Positions 8,523 through 16,108 of a DNA stretch of 22,654 bases are shown here, piece by piece (within the stretch, counting starts at the first letter, position 1; each line of letters begins with the position of its first letter). Position numbers and translations under genes: made by a program. The DNA is from RGIG8709 sp045575975 (GTDB taxonomy: Bacteria; Bacillota; Clostridia; Monoglobales; Monoglobaceae). The stretch spans positions 1 through 22,654 of the forward strand of contig JAZNFO010000017.1 of assembly GCA_045575975.1 (NCBI GenBank), written 5' to 3'. The notes below the pieces were generated by a model. It did not search any database, had not been told where the DNA came from, and saw nothing but the letters and a program-made list of their open reading frames with translations.

Positions 8523-9240
8523 TGTTTCTCAGCCTCCTTTCTAAAATAGAAAGCAGCTTTGTTAGTAACATAACAACCGCCAGATATACAATAGCAACTA
8601 ATAATATAGGATTAATCTGATCATATGTTGTATTTTTAATCTGATTTCCCGCCTTTGTCAAATCAACAACCGCCACATAACCTGCAACCGAGGTTTCCTT
8701 TAAAAGCGCAATCATTTCGTTACCAATTGCAGGCAAGATATTTTTAAATGCCTGTGGCAAAATAATAAGCCACATTGTTTGTATGTTTGAAAAGCCAAGA
8801 GAACGGCCTGCTTCCATCTGTCCGTTATCTATAGCCATAATACCTGACCTTATTGTTTCTGCCACATATGCTCCCGAATTTATACCAAAGGTTATCATTG
8901 CAACCCAAGTGCCATCTTTTGCAGAGACAAAAATAATAAAAAAAGATATTAACAGCTGAACAACAACAGGAGTTCCTCTTATAACCGTCAGATATACATT
9001 ACATATAACATCAAGAAACTTCATTTTTTTATTCTGTGCGGCAAAGACTTTTATAATTGCAACAATTGTTCCGATTATAACACCGATAAGCAAAGCTCCG
9101 AGAGTTATTATAATAGTTTTCTCAAAGCCCTGTATCAATATCATATATCTGTCTGAAACAACAAAAGTATTATATAAAGTATCAAGCCACTTGTCAAAGC
9201 CATCTTTAATGCTGTTTAACCAACTTATAAACAAATTCAT
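8512..9240 (-). CDS. polar amino-acid ABC transporter, permease
   Basis: HisM/GlnP-type inner-membrane permease (242 aa from the chosen start) with about five hydrophobic helices and the EAA-like loop near EAGRSLGFSNIQTMWLIILPQA, which docks to the ATPase. The longest frame begins at TTG 9276, but that codon lies in the loop of a hairpin. The ATG at 9240 (MNLFISW) has GGAAGG 8 nt upstream and is the likely start. One permease gene is present, so a homodimer is expected. Confidence 0.92.
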   Translation of the reverse strand: MNLFISWLNSIKDGFDKWLDTLYNTFVVSDRYMILIQGFEKTIIITLGALLIGVIIGTIVAIIKVFAAQNKKMKFLDVICNVYLTVIRGTPVVVQLLISFFIIFVSAKDGTWVAMITFGINSGAYVAETIRSGIMAIDNGQMEAGRSLGFSNIQTMWLIILPQAFKNILPAIGNEMIALLKETSVAGYVAVVDLTKAGNQIKNTTYDQINPILLVAIVYLAVVMLLTKLLSILERRLRNSER

Positions 9241-9263
9241 ATGTAAATCCTTCCAATTGTGTG

Positions 9264-9292
9264 AAAAACGGCGCAATAATCACGCCGCTTTT
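9264..9292 (-). terminator. attenuator hairpin between binding-protein and permease genes
   Basis: On the minus transcript CGGCG pairs with CGCCG, extended by AAAA/TTTT past a one-base bulge, and is followed by five U. It lies within the operon, 30 bp after the binding-protein stop and just before the permease ribosome site. That position suits partial termination, leaving more binding-protein mRNA than transporter mRNA. Confidence 0.65.
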
Positions 9293-9323
9293 CTTATATT
9301 TATAAAAATATTTAAATCAAATC

Positions 9324-10064
9324 TTATTCAGCATCGTATGGTAATTCATACTTTTCAAAGATCTTAGCAAGTGTGCCATCAGCTTTTAACTCAGCAATAG
9401 CAGCATTGATTTCTTTTGTCAACTCTTCGTTGCCAAGTTTTAGAGCAATAGCATAAGCTTCTTCAGTTAATGCCTCATCAAGAACTTTTGTTGCACCATT
9501 CTGTTTTTCAGAAAGAGCTTTTGCAACAGCATTATCAATAACAACTGCATCAACTTTTCCTGATGTTAAAGCTGTAACTGCTTCTGCACCTGTTTTAAAT
9601 GACTGAACCGCGTAATTATTATCTAATAAGTATTGTTCACCTGTTGTACCTTCCTGGCAAGCAACAGTCTTACCTTCTAAATCATCTTTACCAACGATAG
9701 CACTGTCGTTCATTACAATAATAGCCTGTGATGCTGTGTAATAATCGTCTGAGAAGTTCATATTTTTTCTTCTTTCATCATTAGCAGTAATACCTGCAAC
9801 AGCAACATCATATTTACCTGTGGCAGCACCTGTTAGTGCAGCATCAAAGTCAATATTTGAAATTTCAAGCTCTCTGCCAAGCTTTTCAGCAATAGCATTA
9901 GCTATATCAACATCAGCACCAACGATTTCACCGTTTTCAATATATTCAAACGGAGGGAATTCAGCATTAGTTGCCATTGTAAGTTTGTTTGAGTTTGAAG
10001 CACCACATGCAGCCAGTGCTACAACAAATAAAACAGCAAGTGAAAGAGCAATTATTTTTTTCAT
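9324..10064 (-). CDS. amino-acid ABC transporter, substrate-binding lipoprotein
   Basis: Extracellular solute-binding protein of family 3 (246 aa). It has a Lys-rich start, a hydrophobic stretch and a lipobox LAAC, so it should be lipid-anchored at the outer face of the membrane. The mature part opens with LTMATNAEFPPFEYIENGEIVG-like sequence (polar amino-acid binding fold), with the family's FDAALTG and VAVAGIT segments. The frame is open from GTG 10076, but that GTG is part of the AGAGGTG ribosome site; ATG 10064 is the start. The ligand cannot be told by eye. Confidence 0.92.
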   Translation of the reverse strand: MKKIIALSLAVLFVVALAACGASNSNKLTMATNAEFPPFEYIENGEIVGADVDIANAIAEKLGRELEISNIDFDAALTGAATGKYDVAVAGITANDERRKNMNFSDDYYTASQAIIVMNDSAIVGKDDLEGKTVACQEGTTGEQYLLDNNYAVQSFKTGAEAVTALTSGKVDAVVIDNAVAKALSEKQNGATKVLDEALTEEAYAIALKLGNEELTKEINAAIAELKADGTLAKIFEKYELPYDAE

Positions 10065-10113
10065 TTTAAAAAACACCTCTAAAAATATAATTAATTTAAT
10101 TCTTTAACAAAGA

Positions 10114-10524
10114 TTATTCACAATCGCAGTCTTCACAACCGCAATCACAGTCACAGTCAAAATCAAATTCGATTTCTTCTCCGCAACAAGGACAAAGAAC
10201 AGAACCATCCATCAAATCTTCTTCTGTGATTTCAAATTCTTCTCCGCATTTTTCACATGTGATGCTGAAACCATCTTCGCAATCACAGTCACAATCGTCG
10301 TCTCCATATACAGATTCACCGATAATGTCTATAACTTCTTCCATTTCATCAAGCTTATCTGCAATAAAACCCTGTTCGTCATCCAGTAATTCAATTTTTT
10401 CAGAAACCATTGAAAGAAAATCAATAATTTCACTTAAAAGCTTACCTTCGTTTTTTTCTGTGTCAAGTTTCATACCGTCGGCAAGACCTTTTAAATATGA
10501 AGCCTTATTTGATAATTCAGACAT
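10114..10524 (-). CDS. CD1247-like domain protein with zinc ribbon and Cys/Asp-rich tail
   Basis: A 136 aa protein. Residues 1-75 are a helical, probably coiled-coil domain (LSNKASYLKGLADGMKL) that I recognise from the clostridial family named after C. difficile CD1247; its function is unknown to me. Residues 90-114 form a putative zinc ribbon (C90xxC93 and C111-P-C113-C114). Acidic Cys-Asp repeats flank it: C78, C80, C82 and a tail with C124, C126, C128, C130, C133 and C135, 14 Cys in all. GGAGG precedes the ATG. It lies 17 bp after efp and is likely cotranscribed, a common clostridial neighbourhood. Metal binding is inferred, not shown. Confidence 0.8.
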   Translation of the reverse strand: MSELSNKASYLKGLADGMKLDTEKNEGKLLSEIIDFLSMVSEKIELLDDEQGFIADKLDEMEEVIDIIGESVYGDDDCDCDCEDGFSITCEKCGEEFEITEEDLMDGSVLCPCCGEEIEFDFDCDCDCGCEDCDCE

Positions 10525-10541
10525 AATTAAATCCTCCTAAA

Positions 10542-11099
10542 TTATACTCTTGATAAGTATTCAGATGTACGGGTATCAATTTTAATCTTATCACCTTCGT
10601 TGATAAACATAGGAACATTAATTGTTGCTCCTGTTTCAACAGTTGCAGGCTTTGTAACATTAGATGCTGTGTTACCTTTAACACCCGGTTCAGTTGCTGT
10701 AACTTCAAGTTCAACAAAGTTTGGTGGTTCAACTGCAAATACATTTCCTTTGTATGAAAGGATTGTAACTGTCATATTTTCTTTAACAAATTTTAAAGAA
10801 TCACCAAGCTGTTCCTGATTTAAAGGAATCTGTTCGTATGTTTCCTGATCCATAAAGTAGAAAAGACCTGAATCTTCGTATAAGTATTCCATATCCTTTC
10901 TCTCAATCATAGCTTTTTCAACTTTTTCAGTTGGGTTAAAGGTTCTTTCAACCATAGAACCTGTAATAACATTCTTAAGCTTTGTTCTGACAAAAGCGGC
11001 TCCTTTACCTGGTTTTACATGCTGAAATTCAACAACCTGATAAACATTTCCGTCAAATTCAAATGTCAGACCGTTTCTAAAATCTCCTGCAGATATCAT
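10542..11099 (-). CDS. efp: translation elongation factor P
   Basis: EF-P (185 aa) relieves ribosomes stalled at polyproline stretches by binding between the P and E sites. The tip loop reads KPGKGAAF with Lys32, the residue that carries the modification in other bacteria. The KOW-like N-domain and two OB domains are all present, ending in the conserved KIDTRTSEYLSRV. AAGGAGGATATACC precedes the ATG. No EpmA/EpmB-type modification gene is in the window. It is preceded by the aminopeptidase gene and followed by the CD1247-like gene. Confidence 0.97.
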   Translation of the reverse strand: MISAGDFRNGLTFEFDGNVYQVVEFQHVKPGKGAAFVRTKLKNVITGSMVERTFNPTEKVEKAMIERKDMEYLYEDSGLFYFMDQETYEQIPLNQEQLGDSLKFVKENMTVTILSYKGNVFAVEPPNFVELEVTATEPGVKGNTASNVTKPATVETGATINVPMFINEGDKIKIDTRTSEYLSRV

Positions 11100-11158
11100 T
11101 GGTATATCCTCCTTAAAATATATAATATTTCTTTTTAATTTAAATAATTATAACTCAC

Positions 11159-11188
11159 ATTATAATCTCATTTAACATTTTATAACAA
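11159..11188 (-). promoter_or_regulatory. possible promoter of efp
   Basis: In the 122-bp gap before efp, TTGTTA (11188-11183) is followed after 18 bp by TATAAT (11164-11159) on the minus strand. A weak 5-bp hairpin (CCTTG/CAAGG plus U) just upstream may end the pepP transcript. Confidence 0.45.
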
Positions 11189-11221
11189 AACCTTGAAAAA
11201 AGCAAGGAATTTTTAATAAAT

Positions 11222-12277
11222 TTATAATATTTCTGTAAATTTTTTACTTGCTGATGTCAGATTTTCAATTCCTTCTTTTTTTACAACCAGTAAATCCTCA
11301 ATTCTTACTCCTCCAAAATCAGGAATATATATTCCGGGTTCACATGAAATAACCATATTTTCTTCTAAAATATAGTCAGATTTTGGAGAAACATTAGGAA
11401 GTTCGTGAACTAAAAGCCCAACACCATGCCCTAAAGAATGTCCAAAATTTCCCCCGTATCCGGCATCATTAATTATATCCCTCGCAACACTGTCAGCAGC
11501 TTTTGCAGAAACTCCCGCTTTTATATAGGATATGGCCTCAAGTTGTGCCTTTAAAACAGTTTCATATATTTCTCTTTGTTTATCACTGGCTCTACCACAA
11601 ACAACCGTTCTTGTCATATCGGAACAATAACCTTTATAGACACATCCAAAATCCATAGTTATAAAGTCGCCATAAGCAATCTTTTTATCGGAAGGCACCC
11701 CATGAGGAAGACTTGTTTTGCATCCTGAAACAACAATTGTATCAAATGATGTTTTTTCTGCACCCTTTAATCTCATAAAATATTCAATTTTTGCAGCAAG
11801 AAAGGTTTCAGAAACCCCCTCTTTAATCTCGCCAAGAATATAATTATAAGCCTCAGAGCCAATTTCCTCTGCATGTCTGATGTAAGATATCTCCTCATCT
11901 GTTTTGCAAACACGGGCTTTTTCTATTATATCAGAGCCAAATTCTATATTAACTCTATCACTTAATACTTTTTTTAAACTGTTAAACTCTCCAACAGATA
12001 AAAATTTATCTTCAATAACAGCCGTTTTTATATTATGCTTTGTAAATATATCTTCAAGCTTTGAAAAATAAGGTACAGACTCAATTATCGTATATCCTGC
12101 AGTCTCATTTTCAGCGGCTTCTATATATCTGAAATCAGTAATAAGATATTTAAAATTTTCACCAATAATCAGCACACCTTCTCCCCCGGTAAATCCACTG
12201 AAAAACCTTAATGAATGAGGCGTTGTTAAAACATATGCTGTTTTATCTTTCACTGGGAGACGAAATGTATTATCCAT
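11222..12277 (-). CDS. M24 family aminopeptidase (Xaa-Pro aminopeptidase-like)
   Basis: A dinuclear-metal aminopeptidase of the pita-bread fold (351 aa), probably removing N-terminal residues before proline. An N-terminal creatinase-like domain spans about residues 1-120. The five metal ligands are all visible: D209 (TMDFG), D220 (YCSDMT), H284 (SLGHGVG), E313 (CEPGIY) and E327 (VRIEDL). The protein is cytoplasmic. It starts 8 bp after the endonuclease-IV-like gene and is part of the same run of genes. The pepP-efp neighbourhood is common in Firmicutes and links it to proline-related protein turnover only by association. Confidence 0.92.
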   Translation of the reverse strand: MDNTFRLPVKDKTAYVLTTPHSLRFFSGFTGGEGVLIIGENFKYLITDFRYIEAAENETAGYTIIESVPYFSKLEDIFTKHNIKTAVIEDKFLSVGEFNSLKKVLSDRVNIEFGSDIIEKARVCKTDEEISYIRHAEEIGSEAYNYILGEIKEGVSETFLAAKIEYFMRLKGAEKTSFDTIVVSGCKTSLPHGVPSDKKIAYGDFITMDFGCVYKGYCSDMTRTVVCGRASDKQREIYETVLKAQLEAISYIKAGVSAKAADSVARDIINDAGYGGNFGHSLGHGVGLLVHELPNVSPKSDYILEENMVISCEPGIYIPDFGGVRIEDLLVVKKEGIENLTSASKKFTEIL

Positions 12278-12285
12278 AAAACCAC

Positions 12286-13143
12286 CTATCTGAAACTTTC
12301 ATATATCTTTTTAAGTTCAACAGAATCCACAGTTTGAGTTCCGGCTGACTCACAAATAATTATAGGAGTGTATCCTCTTTTTGCAATAATCTCTCCGATG
12401 GGACTGAATTCAGGCTCAAACTCTTTTTCTGCAAAAGTATGGTGTTTTTTTTCACCCTGATTTGTATATTCAATTCTGCTGTAATGAATATGCATATTCT
12501 TAGTTCTGTACTCACCAAGCTTATTCTTAAATATATCAAAAACCTTTTCAAAATCAGACATTTTTTTAAGTCCGCCAATTGTCTGAGAATTTATATGCCC
12601 AAAATCAGCAGTGGGAATAAGTCTTTCATCAATACTGCAAAGTTCCGCAACTTCTAAAACATTTCCAAGCTGATTTACTTTTCCCATAGTTTCAGGACAG
12701 ATAAGTATATCAGAATAACCCTTTTTGTCAGCCTCAACAAGTGCTTTCTTTAGAGTATCCTTAGCAAGATTGAGTGCTTCAAGACGAGTTATCTTACCAC
12801 AAGAACCTGAATGAACAACAATCCTTTTTGCGCCCATTTTGCTGGCAATAAATAATGTTGTCAAAATATATTCAACGCTTTTTTGTCTTTTTTCTTCTTC
12901 AACAGAAGAAAGACTTATATAATAAGGTGCATGAACAGATAACGCAATTCCAAACTTTTCAGCTTCTCTTCCCAGCAAAACGGCAGAATCTTCCGAAATT
13001 TTAACTCCTTTTCCGCATTGATACTCATAAGCAGAAAGTCCATTGTTAAAAAGCCATTCAGGAATTTTCAACGAAGATTTATATCCTCTGTTATAAAACT
13101 CTTCACAGTTTCCGCCAGGTCCAAATATTGCAATATCCCTCAT
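12286..13143 (-). CDS. endonuclease IV-like TIM-barrel protein
   Basis: A 285 aa member of the xylose-isomerase-like/AP-endonuclease-2 superfamily, the same length as E. coli Nfo. Candidate metal ligands follow the Nfo order: H71 (HAPYY), H111 (VVHSG), E151 (CPETMG), D180 and H183 (ADFGH), H218 (MHIH), H234/H235 and E265 (ICES). Nfo has Asp at the D-R-H-H position, where this protein has E-K-K-H-H. The trinuclear zinc site may therefore differ and AP-endonuclease activity is not certain; a sugar isomerase-like role is possible. It sits 53 bp after gatB and 8 bp before the aminopeptidase, with GAGG before the ATG. Confidence 0.75.
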   Translation of the reverse strand: MRDIAIFGPGGNCEEFYNRGYKSSLKIPEWLFNNGLSAYEYQCGKGVKISEDSAVLLGREAEKFGIALSVHAPYYISLSSVEEEKRQKSVEYILTTLFIASKMGAKRIVVHSGSCGKITRLEALNLAKDTLKKALVEADKKGYSDILICPETMGKVNQLGNVLEVAELCSIDERLIPTADFGHINSQTIGGLKKMSDFEKVFDIFKNKLGEYRTKNMHIHYSRIEYTNQGEKKHHTFAEKEFEPEFSPIGEIIAKRGYTPIIICESAGTQTVDSVELKKIYESFR

Positions 13144-13196
13144 ATAAACCTCTTTTTATAAATATTTTTCATAGCATCTGTTAAAATGTTACTCTC

Positions 13197-14639
13197 TTAT
13201 AGTTTATTAATTTCATCAATAAGAATTTCTCTAAGTTTCTGTGGGTCACAGTTTCCTTTAAGCTCTTTCATACATCTGCCGAACAATGACATAAGAGCTT
13301 TTTCTTTACCACCCTTATAATCTTCAACTGCTTTTGTATCAGTTGTTATAACCTCTTTAACAACTTTATTTACCATATCCATATCGTTTGAAATAATAAG
13401 CTGATTTTCCTCTGCATAGGATTTCGGATCAATATTTATATCATCAAACATTGCCTCTAAAATCTTCTTGCCGTTACCACGGTTTACTTCACCATTTAAA
13501 ACCATTAATATAAGCTGTCCTAAAGCTTTTCCGTTGATATTTAGCATATCGTATGTCATCTGTCTTGTATTCAAAATACGCATTATTTCTGAAGTTATCC
13601 AGTTAGCCGCTTCTTTTGAATTATTACAAACCGCTGTTGCATCTTCAAAGCATTCACAAAGTGCAATACTCTGGCTGATTCGTTCAGCATCATACTCACT
13701 AAGACCAAATTCACTTACATATTTTTCAAGTTTAACTTCAGGAAACTCAGGCAAAGAAGCCTTTACCAAATCAAACCACTCATCATCAATAACAACAGGC
13801 ATAACATTGGGGTCAGGAAAATAACGATAATCCCCTGCTGTTTCCTTTGTTCTCATAGCATAGCTTTTGCCCTTAATATCATCCCATCGTCTTGTTTCCT
13901 GAACAAGTGTTTCTGTTCCATTTTCTATTGCATCAATATGACGGGCTGTTTCATATTCAATTGCTCGTTTAATAGCTTCCACCGAGTTCATATTCTTCAT
14001 TTCTGTACGAACACCAAGTTTGTCGCTACCCTCAGGACGAACAGATAGGTTAACATCGCATCTCATTGTTCCGTGGGCCATTTCACATTCTGCAACCTTT
14101 GCATAACGCAAAAGATTTTTAAGTCTTTCCAGATATGCGGCAACCTCCTCTGCACTTGAAAGGTCAGGCTGACTTACAATTTCTATAAGTGGAACACTTG
14201 TACGGTTAAAATCAACATGTGTTGTATCTTCTCTTATATCGTGAACAAGCTTTCCCGCATCCTCTTCCATATGGATTTGCTTAATTCTGACACTCTTTTT
14301 ACCCTTTGATGTCTCAATTTCAACACATCCGTTTATTGCAACAGGAGCAAACCACTGGGTTGTCTGATATGCAGCAGGCAAATCTGGATAATAATAGCTC
14401 TTTTTATCAAAAGTTGTTGTTCTGTTTATATCACAGTTAAGCATAAGTCCTGCTTTCATACCATAATCAACAACTCTTTTATTTACAACAGGAAGCATTC
14501 CCGGCATACCGCAGCAAGCAGGACAAACATGACTATTTGGTTCTGCACCGTAAGATGCTGCAGAACAGGAGCAGAAAATTTTTGATTTTGTTGCAAGTTC
14601 AACATGAACTTCCAATCCTATGACTGTTTCATAATTCAT
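13197..14639 (-). CDS. gatB: Asp-tRNA(Asn)/Glu-tRNA(Gln) amidotransferase subunit B
   Basis: The tRNA-binding kinase/amidating subunit (480 aa) of GatCAB, which activates Asp- or Glu-tRNA with ATP and adds ammonia. It has the Zn cysteines C23, C25, C39 and C42, the YYPDLP segment, HMEEDAGK, DFNR and the MRCDVNLSVRP and DYRYFPDP blocks, plus the C-terminal YqeY-like tail. Small departures from the usual motifs are P-A-A-Y-Q-T-T-Q (usually P-K-G-Y-Q-I-S-Q) and N-R-T-S-V-P-L (usually N-R-x-G-x-P-L). GGGAGG inside the end of gatA precedes its ATG; the gap to gatA is only 3 bp, so the two are translationally coupled. Confidence 0.95.
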   Translation of the reverse strand: MNYETVIGLEVHVELATKSKIFCSCSAASYGAEPNSHVCPACCGMPGMLPVVNKRVVDYGMKAGLMLNCDINRTTTFDKKSYYYPDLPAAYQTTQWFAPVAINGCVEIETSKGKKSVRIKQIHMEEDAGKLVHDIREDTTHVDFNRTSVPLIEIVSQPDLSSAEEVAAYLERLKNLLRYAKVAECEMAHGTMRCDVNLSVRPEGSDKLGVRTEMKNMNSVEAIKRAIEYETARHIDAIENGTETLVQETRRWDDIKGKSYAMRTKETAGDYRYFPDPNVMPVVIDDEWFDLVKASLPEFPEVKLEKYVSEFGLSEYDAERISQSIALCECFEDATAVCNNSKEAANWITSEIMRILNTRQMTYDMLNINGKALGQLILMVLNGEVNRGNGKKILEAMFDDINIDPKSYAEENQLIISNDMDMVNKVVKEVITTDTKAVEDYKGGKEKALMSLFGRCMKELKGNCDPQKLREILIDEINKL

Positions 14640-14642
14640 ATG

Positions 14643-15776
14643 TTACGCCCTCCCATTCTCATAAATTTTTGCAATTTCAAAAAGAATATTTTCGGAAAAA
14701 GCTTTACCTACAAGCTGAACTCCACCAACAACCAAAGACGGAAGTCCTGTTATTGAAGCTGGTGCTGTGTAGAAATTTTCCTCAAATGGTGCATTCTTAT
14801 CGGTAAGTTCTTCCTTATACTCATACTTAGAACAAGCCGGCATCAAAATTGCATCATATTCTTTAAACAATTCATCAAACTTTTCTTTAATAACTCTTCT
14901 GACTCTTAAAGCTTTATCGTAAACTTTGAAATAGTTATCAGTTGATAATGTTTCAGAACCAAAGATTATAGCAGTCTTCAAAAGTTCACCAAAAGCTTCT
15001 GTACGGGTATTTGTGTACATTTCGTCAATATTTGTGAAATCGTTTGCTCTGTAACCGTATTTAACACCGTCATATCTTGAAACATTATTGCAAAGCTCTG
15101 CACTCATCAAAATATTCCAAGCAATTCTTGACTTTGAAATCACATTATCATCCATTTCACAGATTTCAACACTATTAGCTTTCAGCATCGATTTTAATTC
15201 TTCAATTTTTGCCAAAACCTCATCATCTGCATTATCAAGCATTGATTTAAGAATCAAAACACGCTTCACTTCGGATTTTTCATCTTTAAATTCACAATTC
15301 GAAAGACTTGTTCCGTCTTTATCATCGTGACCTGCAATTGCTTTTAAAACAGTCTTGCATTTATCGGTATCTTTAGCAACAACACTCACTGTCTCCCCGG
15401 AACAAGCAACGGGAATTGTTCCATATCTTGAAACTGTTCCATATGTCGGTTTGATGCTGATAAGGCAATTTTGTGCGGCAATTCGTCTTACCGAACCATT
15501 AACATCAAGACATATAGCAGCATAATTCTCATCATCACCTAATGAATCCGCTGTTGTTCTTAAGGAAGGCAACTCTTTATTAGCTGTTTCGCCAATAAGG
15601 TCAATTGCAAATTCTCCAACAGATGTTTTTTCACCTAATTCAAATCCATTATTATTAAGTCGAACTAAAACCTCAGCATCAAAAAGGCTCATATATCCAT
15701 CAAGCATTTTTGAACCAGCAGTGGTTGGAGCATCTTTTGTTAAAATCATATTATCCAAAGCAATTTTTTTACTCAT
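14643..15776 (-). CDS. degenerate GatA-like amidotransferase subunit (pseudo-amidase)
   Basis: Homologous to GatA, the glutaminase subunit of GatCAB, but 377 aa instead of about 485. It starts where GatA's catalytic-Lys motif (A-I-K-D-N) would be and reads I-A-L-D-N, so Lys is Leu7. The GGSSGG loop with the cis-Ser is absent; LRTTADSLGDDEN stands in its place, about 12 residues shorter. The nucleophile block DTGGSIR reads DVNGSVR, where S95 is the only triad residue left. The S-x-D-x-x-G-P block is also lost. The fold-defining parts remain: KPTYGTVSRYG (109-119), SRYDGVKYGYR and ITGLPS. A GGGGAGGAG ribosome site precedes the ATG and no frameshift is seen. It is unlikely to hydrolyse glutamine; a structural role in the complex is inferred. 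Confidence 0.85.
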   Translation of the reverse strand: MSKKIALDNMILTKDAPTTAGSKMLDGYMSLFDAEVLVRLNNNGFELGEKTSVGEFAIDLIGETANKELPSLRTTADSLGDDENYAAICLDVNGSVRRIAAQNCLISIKPTYGTVSRYGTIPVACSGETVSVVAKDTDKCKTVLKAIAGHDDKDGTSLSNCEFKDEKSEVKRVLILKSMLDNADDEVLAKIEELKSMLKANSVEICEMDDNVISKSRIAWNILMSAELCNNVSRYDGVKYGYRANDFTNIDEMYTNTRTEAFGELLKTAIIFGSETLSTDNYFKVYDKALRVRRVIKEKFDELFKEYDAILMPACSKYEYKEELTDKNAPFEENFYTAPASITGLPSLVVGGVQLVGKAFSENILFEIAKIYENGRA

Positions 15777-15797
15777 AATTAATAACTCCTCCCCACT

Positions 15798-16079
15798 CTA
15801 TTCCATAACCTTTGGAACACACCAATAGCCTTCATCTGTGTCAACTGCACCTTTTTGAAGATCGTCGCGTTCAAACTTCTGAACAGCAACATCTCCGCGC
15901 ACAACTGTCATAATAGGCATAACATGAACCATTCTCTCAACATTTTCTGTATCTATTTCATTAAGCAAATTAAGTTCGTTATCTCTTTTTTCAAAAAAAG
16001 AAATAACATAATCTTTTTCATTTTCTGTAAGCTTAAGCTGATTAAGCATTTCAAGCCTTCTTAGACATTCTCTATCCAT
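15798..16079 (-). CDS. gatC: Asp-tRNA(Asn)/Glu-tRNA(Gln) amidotransferase subunit C
   Basis: A small subunit (93 aa) that wraps around GatA and GatB and stabilises their contact. It is recognised by the N-terminal LNQLKLTENEK helix, the central EIDTENVERMVHV and the C-terminal DEGYWCVPKVME, which match the family's EIDT..VEPM and G(Y/F)xVPKVLE. The start at ATG 16079 has GGAG/TAGG upstream. It lies 29 bp after aspS and 21 bp before the GatA-like gene. It keeps a normal GatC sequence although its usual partner GatA is degenerate. Confidence 0.9.
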   Translation of the reverse strand: MDRECLRRLEMLNQLKLTENEKDYVISFFEKRDNELNLLNEIDTENVERMVHVMPIMTVVRGDVAVQKFERDDLQKGAVDTDEGYWCVPKVME

Positions 16080-16108
16080 AAAACCTACTCCATCCTAATA
16101 TTTAAAAA

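Noticed and set aside
9241..9276. Earlier TTG start for the permease
   Set aside because: The codon lies in the loop of the attenuator hairpin and has no ribosome site; ATG 9240 is supported.
9820..10540. + strand frames opposite the binding-protein and CD1247-like genes
   Set aside because: Ser-rich antisense shadows of well-supported genes.
10517..10744. 75-codon minus-strand frame overlapping efp
   Set aside because: Shadow of efp in another frame; low-complexity Leu/Gln-rich translation.
14643..15776. Calling the GatA-like gene a simple pseudogene
   Set aside because: There is no frameshift or internal stop, the ribosome site and coupling to gatB are intact, and structural motifs are conserved; catalytic loss alone does not show a dead gene.
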